This document shows positions 52,514 through 62,251 of a stretch of 64,000 nucleotides of DNA, piece after piece. Position 1 is the stretch's first letter, and each line of letters begins with the position of its first letter. The notes below the pieces were generated by a model. That model was not told the origin of the DNA. It worked only from the letters and a program-made list of their open reading frames with translations, and did not search any database. Location: NCBI RefSeq assembly GCF_003697165.2, contig NZ_CP033091.2, positions 67,334 through 131,333 of the forward strand, read 5' to 3'. This DNA is from Escherichia coli DSM 30083 = JCM 1649 = ATCC 11775. GTDB taxonomy: Bacteria > Pseudomonadota > Gammaproteobacteria > Enterobacterales > Enterobacteriaceae. Position numbers and translations under genes: made by a program.

Positions 52514-54238
52514 TCAGACCTCCTGAGCCTGCAGCGGGTTAGCGAAATCAAAATAGATCACCGAAGGGTCAACGATGGTGTTCTCGTTATGATCGTTCAG
52601 ATAACAGAAAAAGTTACCTTTTACGTTCCAGTACGGACTTTCCAGAACATAGTTGAGACAGGTTTTATGAGTCACCTGGTCACGCACTTCAGCCAGCAAT
52701 GTTCGTACACGAGCCATCAGATTCGCTTCGCTGTCCAGCCCGGCAGCACCCAGCGCAGCAGTTACGGCAAAAGTGGAGTTAACCAGCAGGTAATAAGGGA
52801 AATAGCGCAGCAACTGCTCACGGGTGAAAATATTTTCCGCCTGCGCCTCGTCAATGGTATCGAGCCACTCTGTCGCGTGAGGCATAAACGCGCTGCCCTG
52901 GCAGTCACGGTAAATAAATCCGACCGGCAGATCCCCAAGCATCTGCACAAGAATATTTTGCTGATGCGCCAGCAGCACCAGGCCGTAATCCGCTTCAGCC
53001 GTAAACAGAGGCTTCAGCACCTGCTGACAGTAAGCATCGACCCATGCGTGGGCGGCCTGTTGCACAGTGATACCGAGGCGATCGCTCAGGCGTTTTACCG
53101 CCGAAACCAGCAGCGAATCACCGCCATCCGGTGCGGCCTGAGTCAGGGAAACCAGAACGTTGGTCTGGCTTTGCGGCTGCTCCAGCAGCAGGTTTTCACG
53201 CAGGGAAAACAAACTTTCCTGCATGATGTTGCCGTTAAGATCGCGCAGCCCGGCCCAGCCGTCCTCCTGCATTACCCGGAAAGTAGGGAAGCGGGCCTGT
53301 AGCATCTGCCAGCCGTCGGTTTGCGCCAGACGTGCCAGGCGCATTCCTCGCTCCACCTCTTTCACAGACAGAGTACGGACGGAGTTGGTCAGCCGAACGC
53401 TCAGGGAGAACTTGATCATATCGCGGCTGGTAGCACAGTAGAGGGAGCGGGAAGAGGTGGTCGGCAGCCACGACGTGCCGGCCTCGCCTAAGTCTCTGAT
53501 AAGTCCTTTAGCAAAAAGTGCCTGGCACCACACTTGCTGCAAAAGATATTCTCCCTGCCACGGGTGCAGCGGGAACAGCCATTGATTGTCACTTAATTCG
53601 TTGAGTAACTGGGGCGCATTTTCTGCGGCAAATCGCGTCAACCGCTGTTGAAGGTTAAGATGCAGACTTTCACCAGCGATTTGCGTTTTATCCACCGAAA
53701 ACCACCGCAGCGGGAAGTGAGGTGCCATGTCAGGCAGGTATCGTTCAGCTTCCTGGCGGTTAAACGGTTCATGAGACTTAGGTGCAGGGTGGAAAGCGTG
53801 TCCTGTCAGCAGTGCCTGCTCAGCCTCGCCAAAATTCAACGCTTTTTCACGCAGGATGGCCCAGTCATGGCGGGCATCAATTGTCTGTTGCGTATGGGCG
53901 TAGCTTTCCAGCACGCGTTGGTGGAAAGTTTCGCAGAGGGGAACTGGCAGAAAAAGTTGATGCCGGAGCTTATCAATAATAAGCCGGGAGAGAGTGGTAA
54001 AGTCGACAGGATAACTGCCTGATGCCGTGACCAGATGAGCAGGAAATGCAAAGCGGTGATGCTGGGTTGGGGAGAAATAAGCCACTCTGAAATGGAGCGA
54101 CTTCTGTTCGTCCAGCGGGATAATCAATTCGTCTGGCGGGTATTCCGCCAGTTGCCAGTCTTTGGTTTCACGAATCAAGGCATTCAGGAAGCACTGCGCA
54201 GCCACATCTGTGGCGGATTTTTCAGAGGGCAGGATCAT
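52514..54238 (-). CDS. iucA: IucA, aerobactin NIS synthetase
   Basis: A 574-residue NIS synthetase (type A) that couples citrate to the first N-acetyl-N-hydroxylysine. HPWQGEYLLQQ near residue 240, and LLAHQQNILVQ followed by RDCQGSAF, are the ATP/citrate-site signatures. I take the MILPSEK start; upstream in-frame codons to 54301 run through the Fur-box promoter. First gene of the operon. Confidence 0.97.
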   Translation of the reverse strand: MILPSEKSATDVAAQCFLNALIRETKDWQLAEYPPDELIIPLDEQKSLHFRVAYFSPTQHHRFAFPAHLVTASGSYPVDFTTLSRLIIDKLRHQLFLPVPLCETFHQRVLESYAHTQQTIDARHDWAILREKALNFGEAEQALLTGHAFHPAPKSHEPFNRQEAERYLPDMAPHFPLRWFSVDKTQIAGESLHLNLQQRLTRFAAENAPQLLNELSDNQWLFPLHPWQGEYLLQQVWCQALFAKGLIRDLGEAGTSWLPTTSSRSLYCATSRDMIKFSLSVRLTNSVRTLSVKEVERGMRLARLAQTDGWQMLQARFPTFRVMQEDGWAGLRDLNGNIMQESLFSLRENLLLEQPQSQTNVLVSLTQAAPDGGDSLLVSAVKRLSDRLGITVQQAAHAWVDAYCQQVLKPLFTAEADYGLVLLAHQQNILVQMLGDLPVGFIYRDCQGSAFMPHATEWLDTIDEAQAENIFTREQLLRYFPYYLLVNSTFAVTAALGAAGLDSEANLMARVRTLLAEVRDQVTHKTCLNYVLESPYWNVKGNFFCYLNDHNENTIVDPSVIYFDFANPLQAQEV

Positions 54239-54280
54239 AATCAAACAGCTCCTACACAGTAAAATAATAACAATTATGTC

Positions 54281-54299
54281 AATAATGATTCTCATTATC
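54281..54299. promoter_or_regulatory. Fur box of the aerobactin operon
   Basis: AATAATGATTCTCATTATC matches the 19-bp Fur consensus at 16 positions; a second, overlapping half-site (TATCAATGAGAA) extends to about 54306. It lies between iucA and shiF and can regulate both. Confidence 0.9.
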
Positions 54300-54373
54300 A
54301 ATGAGAAATGTTATTGTCAGAAAAATTAATTTTACAAATAAACACAATTAATACATGGTGTTGAAACATTACA

Positions 54374-55567
54374 ATGTCATCTAAGATCGAAGATACGCCC
54401 CAAAAAACCCTGTCCTGCTGGCCACTGGCGTTCAGTGCCGGTCTTCTCGGTATCGGACAGAACGGTCTGCTGGTTGTACTCCCTGTTCTGGTCATACAGA
54501 CAAATCTGAGTCTGTCTGTATGGGCTGCCCTGCTGATGCTGGGCTCAATGCTGTTTCTGCCATCTTCCCCATGGTGGGGAAAGCAAATTTCCCTTACTGG
54601 CAGTAAGACTGTGGTGCTGTGGGCTCTGGGAGGATATGGCGTAAGCTTTACCCTGCTTGGGCTGGGAAGCGTGCTGATGGCTACCGGTGCCGTAACAACA
54701 GCGGTGGGGTTGGGAATATTAATCATCGCCCGGATCGTCTACGGTCTGACCGTGTCAGCAATGGTGCCAGCCTGTCAGGTCTGGGCATTGCAGAGAGCGG
54801 GAGAAGGGAATCGCATGGCCGCTCTGGCAACCATCAGCTCCGGCCTGAGCTGCGGCAGGCTATTCGGGCCGCTGTGCGCGGCGGCAATGTTGGTCATTCA
54901 CCCTCTGGCGCCAGTGTGGATGCTGATGGCAGCTCCGGTGTGGGCTGTGGTGATGCTTCTGCGGTTGCCCGGCACACCACCACAGCCCACACCGGAGCGC
55001 AAGAGCGTCAGCCTGAAGCGGGATTGCCTGCCTTATCTGCTTTGCGCAATGTTACTGGCTGCGGCAATGAGCATGATGCAGCTTGGACTTTCGCCAGCCC
55101 TTACTCGCCAGTTCGATACTGATACCACCACTATTAGCCAACAGGTGGCGTGGTTGTTGGGGCTGTCCGCAATAGCTGCGCTTATCGCGCAGTTCGTGGT
55201 ACTCCGTCCACAGCGCCTGACTCCAGTGGCTCTGCTCCTGAGTGCCGGGGTGTTGATGAGTAGTGGTCTGGCTATCATGCTCACTGAACAGCTATGGTTG
55301 TTTTACCTGGGCTGTGCAGTGCTGTCATTTGGGGCCGCTCTGGCAACACCCGCTTATCAACTTTTACTGAATGATAAGCTGGCCGACGGCGCAGGCGCGG
55401 GCTGGCTTGCGGCCAGTCACACACTTGGCTATGGGCTGTGCGCATTGTTGGTGCCACTGGCGTCGAAAACAGGTGTCTCAATCGCGCTGATTGTGACGGC
55501 ATTATTTGCCGCTGTATTATTTACCATAGTGTCTGCATGTATTTGGCATTACCGTACAATCAAGTAA
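54374..55567 (+). CDS. shiF: ShiF, MFS-type exporter beside aerobactin genes
   Basis: A 397-residue major-facilitator protein with about 12 membrane helices. ShiF is commonly found divergent from iucA and is thought to help aerobactin export, not proven. It shares the Fur-controlled intergenic region. Confidence 0.93.
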   Translation: MSSKIEDTPQKTLSCWPLAFSAGLLGIGQNGLLVVLPVLVIQTNLSLSVWAALLMLGSMLFLPSSPWWGKQISLTGSKTVVLWALGGYGVSFTLLGLGSVLMATGAVTTAVGLGILIIARIVYGLTVSAMVPACQVWALQRAGEGNRMAALATISSGLSCGRLFGPLCAAAMLVIHPLAPVWMLMAAPVWAVVMLLRLPGTPPQPTPERKSVSLKRDCLPYLLCAMLLAAAMSMMQLGLSPALTRQFDTDTTTISQQVAWLLGLSAIAALIAQFVVLRPQRLTPVALLLSAGVLMSSGLAIMLTEQLWLFYLGCAVLSFGAALATPAYQLLLNDKLADGAGAGWLAASHTLGYGLCALLVPLASKTGVSIALIVTALFAAVLFTIVSACIWHYRTIK

Positions 55568-55827
55568 GGCTATGATGTTGTACTCACAGCCGGCATAACG
55601 TCCTGTGCAATTTCGCTGTCGAAACCGCCTGTGCTGACCGCCCAGTGCACTCACCTGAAGCACATCGCAGCATGCCACCAGGATGCCAGATCGTCTTCTG
55701 AAATGGGTGGATACATTGGCAACGTTAACCGCAACAATTTTTCAGAGAGAATTTTGGGGGGTGAGGGCCAGTGATGTAAAAAATACGCCAAGAGGTTAAT
55801 TCATTGTTTATACTGATATGTCAGGTA

Positions 55828-55881
55828 ATGCGTTTGCAGTCATTACAGTCGTCATGGAGACTGTAATGACTGCAAACGCAT
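55828..55881. repeat. Perfect 22-bp inverted repeat beyond shiF
   Basis: Arms ATGCGTTTGCAGTCATTACA... (55828-55849) and exact complement (55860-55881), ten-base loop. It resembles in size the hairpin beyond iutA but has no sequence in common with it. The other bases in 55568-55946 hold no gene; they look like remnants of an IS or transposon. Confidence 0.8.
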
Positions 55882-55946
55882 ACCATGGAGCGAAATTCTA
55901 TCCTAAGCGTCACATTAGTTGATAAACCTGTAACGTTAATGAATTC

Positions 55947-56327
55947 TCATGCGAAAAGTATGGTTATGATAAAAAAGCCTAAAGCTGTCATGATGAGGGA
56001 GCCAATGACGTGAACAAGTACAGACGTCAAAGCCCATATATAATTTCCCGCCTGGAGTAATGCGAATACTTCAACAGAAAATGTAGAGAAAGTACTCAGA
56101 CCTCCACAAAGTCCCGTTGTTATCATTAATTTCCAAAAAGGATCAAGGTGTGGTTGTCGTAAAAAGTACGCCAACGCAGTACCAATAATTAACCCGGCAA
56201 GGAGGTTCACCACCAGTGTACCTGGAGGTAGATTTGGAAAAAGACTGTTAAAGCGTGTGGACAGTAACCAGCGCAGAGTACATCCAACAGAACCGCCGAT
56301 AATGACGGCAAAAAGTGATTTAATCAT
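55947..56327 (-). CDS. crcB: CrcB/FluC fluoride channel
   Basis: A 126-residue four-helix protein forming a dual-topology dimeric fluoride channel. Family hallmarks: GGSVGCTLRW at the N-terminus, GTLVVNLLAG with the essential Asn, and GLCGGLSTFSTFS with the phenylalanine-box residues. Third gene of what was probably an eno-small-crcB fluoride-resistance operon. Confidence 0.95.
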   Translation of the reverse strand: MIKSLFAVIIGGSVGCTLRWLLSTRFNSLFPNLPPGTLVVNLLAGLIIGTALAYFLRQPHLDPFWKLMITTGLCGGLSTFSTFSVEVFALLQAGNYIWALTSVLVHVIGSLIMTALGFFIITILFA

Positions 56328-56398
56328 GTACCCCTCATAAAATAATTTTTTATCGTAACAATATCAGAATATGTTCTCATTTGACTGATATTGTTAAT

Positions 56399-56617
56399 TT
56401 ATATCCTTTGACTACATGCAAGATAAGGGAAGGTTCTATTTATTGACATTAATACCCTCGACAATTGCTGAGCAGAAGCCCCCACGACAAGTGACAGAAT
56501 GACAACATCTACAGTGGGGAGCGTTTTATCGATGAACAAGCAACCAAGAAGTAACACGGCATAGGTGACGACAATGCCAGTAAGCATAGAAATAACAAAA
56601 ACGTGAGCTTTCATCAT
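56399..56617 (-). CDS. Small membrane protein between eno and crcB
   Basis: About 72 residues from MMKAHVF after GGAGGA; two membrane helices (about 4-28 and 34-52). A longer frame overlapping the eno stop (56671) is possible. Unknown function; its place suggests a part in fluoride handling. Confidence 0.6.
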   Translation of the reverse strand: MMKAHVFVISMLTGIVVTYAVLLLGCLFIDKTLPTVDVVILSLVVGASAQQLSRVLMSINRTFPYLACSQRI

Positions 56618-56667
56618 TCCTCCAGAATAACCCCGACGTGTAAGCCTGGGGGATTGGCACAATAATG

Positions 56668-57102
56668 TCATTTAAAGGCAGACTTTCCGGCAAATTGCGC
56701 CGATGAACCCAGTTCATCCTCAATTCTCATAAGCTGGTTATATTTTTCAATACGCTCACCCCGGCATGGAGCTCCCGTTTTGAGATGACCTGCGCGCATT
56801 GCAACTGTCATATCGGCGATAAAGCTGTCCACTGTCTCACCACTGCGGTGTGAGATAAAGGTGCCCCAGTTGTTGTCATGGCAAAGTTGTACCGCATCAA
56901 AGGTTTCACTCAGGGAACCAATCTGGTTGAGTTTAATCAATGCTGAATTGGCAAGGTTTTCGTCAATGCCGCGCTGAATATACTTTACGTTGGTCACAAA
57001 CAGATCGTCGCCAACCAATTCTATCTGCTCTCCCAATGCACCATGCAGGATTTTCCATCCAGCCCAGTCATCTTCAGCTACCGTTAAGGGCAGGAAGATC
57101 AA
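56668..57102 (-). pseudogene. eno: Enolase C-terminal fragment
   Basis: About the last 135 residues of an enolase, with the active-site VGDDLFVTN, LIKLNQIGS and ISHRSGET segments. The N-terminal two thirds is missing; homology begins around EDDWAGW near 57080. Enolase is the main fluoride target in glycolysis, and plasmid eno beside crcB fits a fluoride-resistance gene set. The fragment cannot be active. Confidence 0.9.
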
Positions 57103-57569
57103 CTAGGTGCTCTGGGGCTGGTGACCAATGCGGTTGTGCTGTGAAACACACTTTACATGCAGGAGGCGTTGTCACATCTTCGCAAATCGGGAGAAACTCC
57201 TGAGGAGTAGCATCCGGCAAGATTATCGCTGCTGATACATAGCCATATAAATATGCTGGGGCATTATACGTCTTCGTTACCGGAAGATATTCTTAAGGGT
57301 GAGTTAAGATCATTAAACTTCAATACAAACAATTAATTAAACTCTTAGCGTGGTTTTTTACATCACTGGCCCTCGCCCCCCAATTTTCTCTATGTTTTGC
57401 CACTACTTCCCTCATTTTACTGCGCTGTTTGCTACCCCTGAGAATCGACATTACTTGCTATCCAGTCCGCAGCAACTCTCTGGCAACAAAACTTATCAGA
57501 ATCATAAGTCTGTGCATTATTCGTTCAAGCGCATCGCCAATAAGCGGATGTTGCTGGCCGAGTGTTCTG
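57103..57569. other. Junction between eno fragment and sitD
   Basis: No gene supported. The sequence changes character at about 57105 (AGGTGCTCTGG), the edge of the eno fragment. A CCGGAAGATATTCTTAAG segment near 57280 is without dyad. It forms the 3' untranslated side of the sit operon. Confidence 0.4.
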
Positions 57570-58427
57570 CTAATCGGATGATAACAAATCCCGTGGTTCG
57601 GCATTTTCCTTTGTGCGTGCGTTGATGCTGGTAACGGTAAACGTCATGATGAACATGACCGCGAATAAGACAACAATTGTCGGAGCTGGCGCGCTGTCGA
57701 TAAAAAAGGACAGCCAGACACCAGTCATTGAGACCAATATCGATATGCCAGTCGCCAGCAGGAGCGCAATATGAAAGCGTTGTGTCAGGAGTACCGCAAT
57801 GGCACCAGGCGCAATGAGAAGAGAAATAGAGAGAATGATACCTACCGCTTTCAGCGTCGCCACAATGGTCAGGGAGACCATGCACAGCAGCCCATAATGC
57901 AGCCATCTCGTATGCAAACCGCTTGCCTGCGCCTGTTGATAATCAAAGCTGAACAGCAAAAAATCCCGCCATTTTACGCTAATAACAAGTGTAACCAGTC
58001 CGGCAATAATCACCGTCTGGATTATATCGCCGATGGTTATCCCGAGCATGTCGCCGAAAAGAATATGATCAAGATGTACGTCTGGTTTGACTGCAATATA
58101 CAAGATCAGACCTGCGGCAAACATGCCAGAAAAAACAATCCCCATCACTGTATCTTGCTTGATTCGGCTGTTGTCTTTCAGGTATCCCGTCGCCACCGCA
58201 CAGAATACTCCGGCGACGAATGCCCCTGTAGCCAGAGGTAACCCCAGAATCCAGGCAAGCACGATGCCAGGAAAAACCGCATGACTCATCGCGTCACCCA
58301 TCAGTGCCCAACTTTTCAGGACCAGAAAGACCGACAGCAGCGCACAGGGTATGGAAACTACCAGTGAAATCAGCAGTGCGTGACTCATAAAGGTGAACTG
58401 CAGTGGCTCCAGTAATAATGCCATCAT
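57570..58427 (-). CDS. sitD: SitD, Mn/Fe ABC permease
   Basis: A 285-residue inner-membrane permease of the ABC-3 family with about eight helices. With SitC it forms the channel for Mn2+ and Fe2+ import. The stop overlaps nothing downstream; the start overlaps sitC by four bases. Confidence 0.97.
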   Translation of the reverse strand: MMALLLEPLQFTFMSHALLISLVVSIPCALLSVFLVLKSWALMGDAMSHAVFPGIVLAWILGLPLATGAFVAGVFCAVATGYLKDNSRIKQDTVMGIVFSGMFAAGLILYIAVKPDVHLDHILFGDMLGITIGDIIQTVIIAGLVTLVISVKWRDFLLFSFDYQQAQASGLHTRWLHYGLLCMVSLTIVATLKAVGIILSISLLIAPGAIAVLLTQRFHIALLLATGISILVSMTGVWLSFFIDSAPAPTIVVLFAVMFIMTFTVTSINARTKENAEPRDLLSSD

Positions 58428-59281
58428 GAGCGATCCTCCAGCGCTTTATGCGCACGCCGACGATTTGCCAAAAGCCCATGGGTGGGCGCAAAGACAAATG
58501 CTAAAAGAAACAGCAGTGTCTGCGCCACCACGATGATTCCACCTGTCGCGCCGTCCAGAAAGTAACTGGCCCACGCGCCGAGGAAACTGGTCACACTGCC
58601 AATAGTTACAGCAATCATGAGCAGGCGGGGAAAACGATCGGTTAACAACCATGCTGTTGCACCGGGAGTCACCACCAGACAGATCACCAGAAAGGCACCA
58701 ACCGTTTGCAGCGCCGCAACGGTCGAAACCGACAGCAGGGTGAAGAAGAGGATTTTTAATCTGCCCGGATGCAATCCAATAGCACGGGCGTGATTCTCGT
58801 CGAAAAAGGTCACCATAAGATCTTTCCATTTGAAAAAAAGCACGATGATCGAGAGAATGCCAATGATAGTGAGTTGCAGGATATCCGCCGGATCGATTGC
58901 CAGAATATTGCCCAGGACGATGGTCTGAATGTTCACGGATGTCGGGTTCAATGACACCATAAACAGCCCCAGGCCAAAAAAGGACGAGAAGATCAGGCCG
59001 ATGATGGCATCTTCTTTTAAGCGAGTGAGTTGGTTAAGAAACAGCATGCTGCCCGCTGCCAGTCCGCCGGAAAAGAAGGCTCCCAGAGAAAACGGAAGCC
59101 CCAGCATATATGCCCCCGCAACACCCGGGACAATAGAGTGCGACAGCGCATCGCCAATCAGCGACCAGCCTTTTAGCATCAGATAGCATGACAGGAAAGC
59201 GCAGAGACCGCCGACCATCGCCGAGACCCACATCGCATTGAGCATATATTCATAGCTGAAGGGTTCCAGTAGCGCGTTCAT
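58424..59281 (-). CDS. sitC: SitC, Mn/Fe ABC permease
   Basis: A 285-residue ABC-3 family permease, related to SitD. Family segment GDALSHSIVPGVAGAYMLG near residue 45 and the LHPGRLKILFF loop are visible. Overlaps sitB and sitD by four bases each. Confidence 0.97.
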   Translation of the reverse strand: MNALLEPFSYEYMLNAMWVSAMVGGLCAFLSCYLMLKGWSLIGDALSHSIVPGVAGAYMLGLPFSLGAFFSGGLAAGSMLFLNQLTRLKEDAIIGLIFSSFFGLGLFMVSLNPTSVNIQTIVLGNILAIDPADILQLTIIGILSIIVLFFKWKDLMVTFFDENHARAIGLHPGRLKILFFTLLSVSTVAALQTVGAFLVICLVVTPGATAWLLTDRFPRLLMIAVTIGSVTSFLGAWASYFLDGATGGIIVVAQTLLFLLAFVFAPTHGLLANRRRAHKALEDRS

Positions 59282-60105
59282 CTTTCTTCCCTCTGCACCG
59301 CTGACGGTCGATGTGCCACAAAAGGGCGTTCATCGTCAGTAATAATGCTTTCTTCCGAGCCGTTAAGTGTGACATGGCGCAGTACGCCGCTAAAAGCCAG
59401 CTCCAGGTTCTCGGCTGTAAAAGTGGTGTCTGTCGGCCCGCTTGCCAGGACGGTGCCTTTGACCATGACCGTATAATCGCAAAATGTCGTGACGGATCCG
59501 AGATTGTGCGTTGAGACAAGCATCGTTTTGCCTTCCGCGCGTAACTCCCTCAACAGGCTGATGATTTTCGCTTCGGTTTTCACATCAACGCCGGTAAAAG
59601 GTTCATCCAGCAGGATCACATCACCCTGCTGTGCAATCGCTCTCGCCAGAAAGACGCGTTTCTTTTGTCCACCGGAAAGCTCGCCGATTTGTCGATGGCG
59701 AAAATCCACCATATCGACACGTTCCAGCGCATCGGTGACAATCTGACGATCCCTCTTTTTGGCGATACGCAACATACCCATATGCCCATAGCGGCCCATC
59801 ATCACCACATCTTCCACCAGTACAGGAAATGACCAGTCAACCTCTTCTGACTGAGGGACGTAGGCAACCAGGTTTTTCTGTAGCGCCTGTCGTGTGGGAA
59901 TACCCAGAACAGATATCTTCCCGCTGGTCAGACGCACAAATCCCATAATCGCTTTAAACAACGTCGATTTTCCGGAACCGTTTACCCCAACCAGAGCGGC
60001 AATAGATCCGCCTGGTACTGTGAAGGATGCATCGCGCAGTGCTGTGTGCCCGTTACGCCAGGTGACAGTAACATCATTAACGACAATGCCTGCAGATTGC
60101 ATCAT
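59278..60105 (-). CDS. sitB: SitB, Mn/Fe ABC ATPase
   Basis: A 275-residue ATP-binding subunit. Walker A GVNGSGKST near residue 40, Q-loop YVPQSEE, signature LSGGQKKR near residue 143, Walker B VILLDEPF and the switch His in STHNLGS are all present. Confidence 0.98.
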   Translation of the reverse strand: MMQSAGIVVNDVTVTWRNGHTALRDASFTVPGGSIAALVGVNGSGKSTLFKAIMGFVRLTSGKISVLGIPTRQALQKNLVAYVPQSEEVDWSFPVLVEDVVMMGRYGHMGMLRIAKKRDRQIVTDALERVDMVDFRHRQIGELSGGQKKRVFLARAIAQQGDVILLDEPFTGVDVKTEAKIISLLRELRAEGKTMLVSTHNLGSVTTFCDYTVMVKGTVLASGPTDTTFTAENLELAFSGVLRHVTLNGSEESIITDDERPFVAHRPSAVQREER

Positions 60106-61019
60106 TATTTCTCCCTTTTTCCGGCTTTAATTCCCTGTACCAGCGTACTGGTAGTAACCTTCAGAAGGTCGATATACGTAGGTACCGGGCCGTTTTCTGT
60201 GCTCAGGGAATCGACATAGAGCACACCACCGTAGTGCGCGCCGGTTTCACGCGCAACCTGACGCGCTGGTTTATCGGAAATCGTACTCTCGCTAAAGACT
60301 GCCGGGATATGATTTTTCTTAACTATATCAACAACCTTACGTACCTGCTGCGGTGTTCCTTGTTGATCGGCATTAATCGGCCACAGATAAAGCTCTTTTA
60401 GCCCCAAATCGCGTGCGAGATAAGAAAAAGCCCCTTCACTGGTGACCATCCATCGCTGATTCTCAGGGAGTTCCGCAATCTGCTTACGCAGGGGGGCAAG
60501 GGTTTGGGTAATCTTGGCTTTATAAGTATCGGCATTACGTTGGTAGGTTTGTGCATTTGCCGGATCGTATTTTATAAACGCATCACGAATATTATCGACG
60601 TAAATCAGAGCATTATCTGGCGACATCCAGGCATGGGGGTTAGGTTTGCCCTCATAGGGCCCTTCGGTGATCCCTACTGGCGTCACACCCGAAGAGACAA
60701 TTACTTCTGGAACCCCATTGAGATGCTGGTAAAAGCGTTGGAACCACAATTCCAGATTCATACCATTGGCGAGAATCAGTTGTGCCCCCTGCGCACGTTT
60801 AATATCGCCAGGGGTAGGCTGATACTCATGAATTTCTGCACCAGGCTTGGTTATGGATGAGACTTCTGCAGCATCTCCAGCCACGTTTTTGGCCATATCT
60901 GCGATGATGGTAAAAGTTGTAATGACCTTGAATTTTTCAGCTGCACTCGCCTGAAATGCTATCGAGCAGGTGAGGACTAGGCACCCCAAGAGCATGGTTA
61001 CTTTTTTTATTGAGAGCAT
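60105..61019 (-). CDS. sitA: SitA, Mn/Fe-binding periplasmic protein
   Basis: A 304-residue cluster A-I (ZnuA-like) binding protein with signal peptide to ASA. Metal ligands are expected at HEYQPTPGD (about residue 64), NPHAWMSPD (about 130), SEGAFSY (Glu, about 197) and YVDSLS (Asp, about 272). First gene of the operon; contributes to manganese supply and oxidative-stress tolerance. Confidence 0.97.
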   Translation of the reverse strand: MLSIKKVTMLLGCLVLTCSIAFQASAAEKFKVITTFTIIADMAKNVAGDAAEVSSITKPGAEIHEYQPTPGDIKRAQGAQLILANGMNLELWFQRFYQHLNGVPEVIVSSGVTPVGITEGPYEGKPNPHAWMSPDNALIYVDNIRDAFIKYDPANAQTYQRNADTYKAKITQTLAPLRKQIAELPENQRWMVTSEGAFSYLARDLGLKELYLWPINADQQGTPQQVRKVVDIVKKNHIPAVFSESTISDKPARQVARETGAHYGGVLYVDSLSTENGPVPTYIDLLKVTTSTLVQGIKAGKREK

Positions 61020-61051
61020 GATTTAGTACCTATAGTGAGCAAAATTAGAAT

Positions 61052-61073
61052 AAACATAGCAACTACTATGTTT
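61052..61073. promoter_or_regulatory. MntR-type operator of sitABCD
   Basis: Palindrome AAACATAG-CAACTA-CTATGTTT, close to the MntR consensus. A weaker Fur-like stretch (GTAAATAATTATCATTAGC, about 61094-61112) lies next to it. Both fit the known dual Mn/Fe control of sit. Confidence 0.8.
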
Positions 61074-61374
61074 TATAGCAGAAGCTATAAAATGTAAATA
61101 ATTATCATTAGCGATTATAAGATCCCAACACAGGGATTAGGTTATTTCCTGCTGACGATGTGGTATTGAGGATAAAAGTTGGGCAGCGCTTTGGCTTTAA
61201 AATGAACTTGTTCAGGACGATTGGTAATGGCAAAGCAAAAATAATGTAGGTTATTGGCAAGTTCTCTAGGACGCAGGAGAGCATGAAAAACCCAGGGGCA
61301 GTCACTAAATGAAGGGATCGGTGATGCTGCCAACTTACTGATTTAGTGTATGATGGTGTTTTTGAGGTGCTCCA

Positions 61375-61650
61375 GTGGCTTCTGTTTCTATCAGCTGTCC
61401 CTCCTGTTCAGCTACTGACGGGGTGGTGCGTAACGGCAAAAGCACCGCCGGACATCAGCGCTATCTCTGCTCTCACTGCCGTAAAACATGGCAACTGCAG
61501 TTCACTTACACCGCTTCTCAACCCGGTACGCACCAGAAAATCATTGATATGGCCATGAATGGCGTTGGATGCCGGGCAACTGCCCGCATTATGGGCGTTG
61601 GCCTCAACACGATTTTACGTCACTTAAAAAACTCAGGCCGCAGTCGGTAA
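61375..61650 (+). CDS. insA: InsA, IS1 regulator
   Basis: 91 residues, identical in protein sequence to InsA of copy 2. Confidence 0.95.
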
Positions 61651-62072
61651 CCTCGCGCATACAGCCGGGCAGTGATGTGATTGTCTGCGCTGAAATGGAC
61701 GAACAGTGGGGCTATGTCGGGGCTAAATCGCGCCAGCGCTGGCTGTTTTACGCGTATGACAGTCTCCGGAAGACGGTTGTTGCGCACGTATTCGGTGAAC
61801 GCACTATGGCGACGCTGGGGCGTCTTATGAGCCTGCTGTCACCCTTTGACGTGGTGATATGGATGACGGATGGCTGGCCGCTGTATGAATCCCGCCTGAA
61901 GGGAAAGCTGCACGTAATCAGCAAGCGATATACGCAGCGAATTGAGCGGCATAACCTGAATCTGAGGCAGCACCTGGCACGGCTGGGACGGAAGTCGCTG
62001 TCGTTCTCAAAATCGGTGGAGCTGCATGACAAAGTCATCGGGCATTATCTGAACATAAAACACTATCAATAA
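61569..62072 (+). CDS. insB: InsB, IS1 transposase part
   Basis: 167 residues, intact; made as InsAB' by frameshift at the AAAAAAC site near 61625. Confidence 0.95.
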
Positions 62073-62251
62073 GTTGGAGTCATTACCTGCTTTTTCGGTT
62101 GAAAAGAAATTGATTGAATTACTGGAAAAACAATCTGGTCTCCATACGTCTGTGGATTGCAGTACTCCCCTTACAGAGCAGAGTCTGTCGAGAAATGACG
62201 GTGAAGACCAGACCAGAAGAAACGCTGAAAATATGTTCGGAGATGACTGAA

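Larger units (their letters stand above)
61320..62087 (+). mobile_element. IS1: IS1, copy 3
   Basis: A complete 768-bp IS1, inverted relative to copy 2, which with it encloses the aerobactin-sit island (45798-61319). Flanking nonamers (GAAGGGATC and TGCTTTTTC) do not match. The 180 bases between the sit promoter and this IS1 hold no gene. Confidence 0.97.

Noticed and set aside
52340..53302. Plus-strand 320-codon frame opposite iucA
   Set aside because: Antisense shadow of iucA without a ribosome site.
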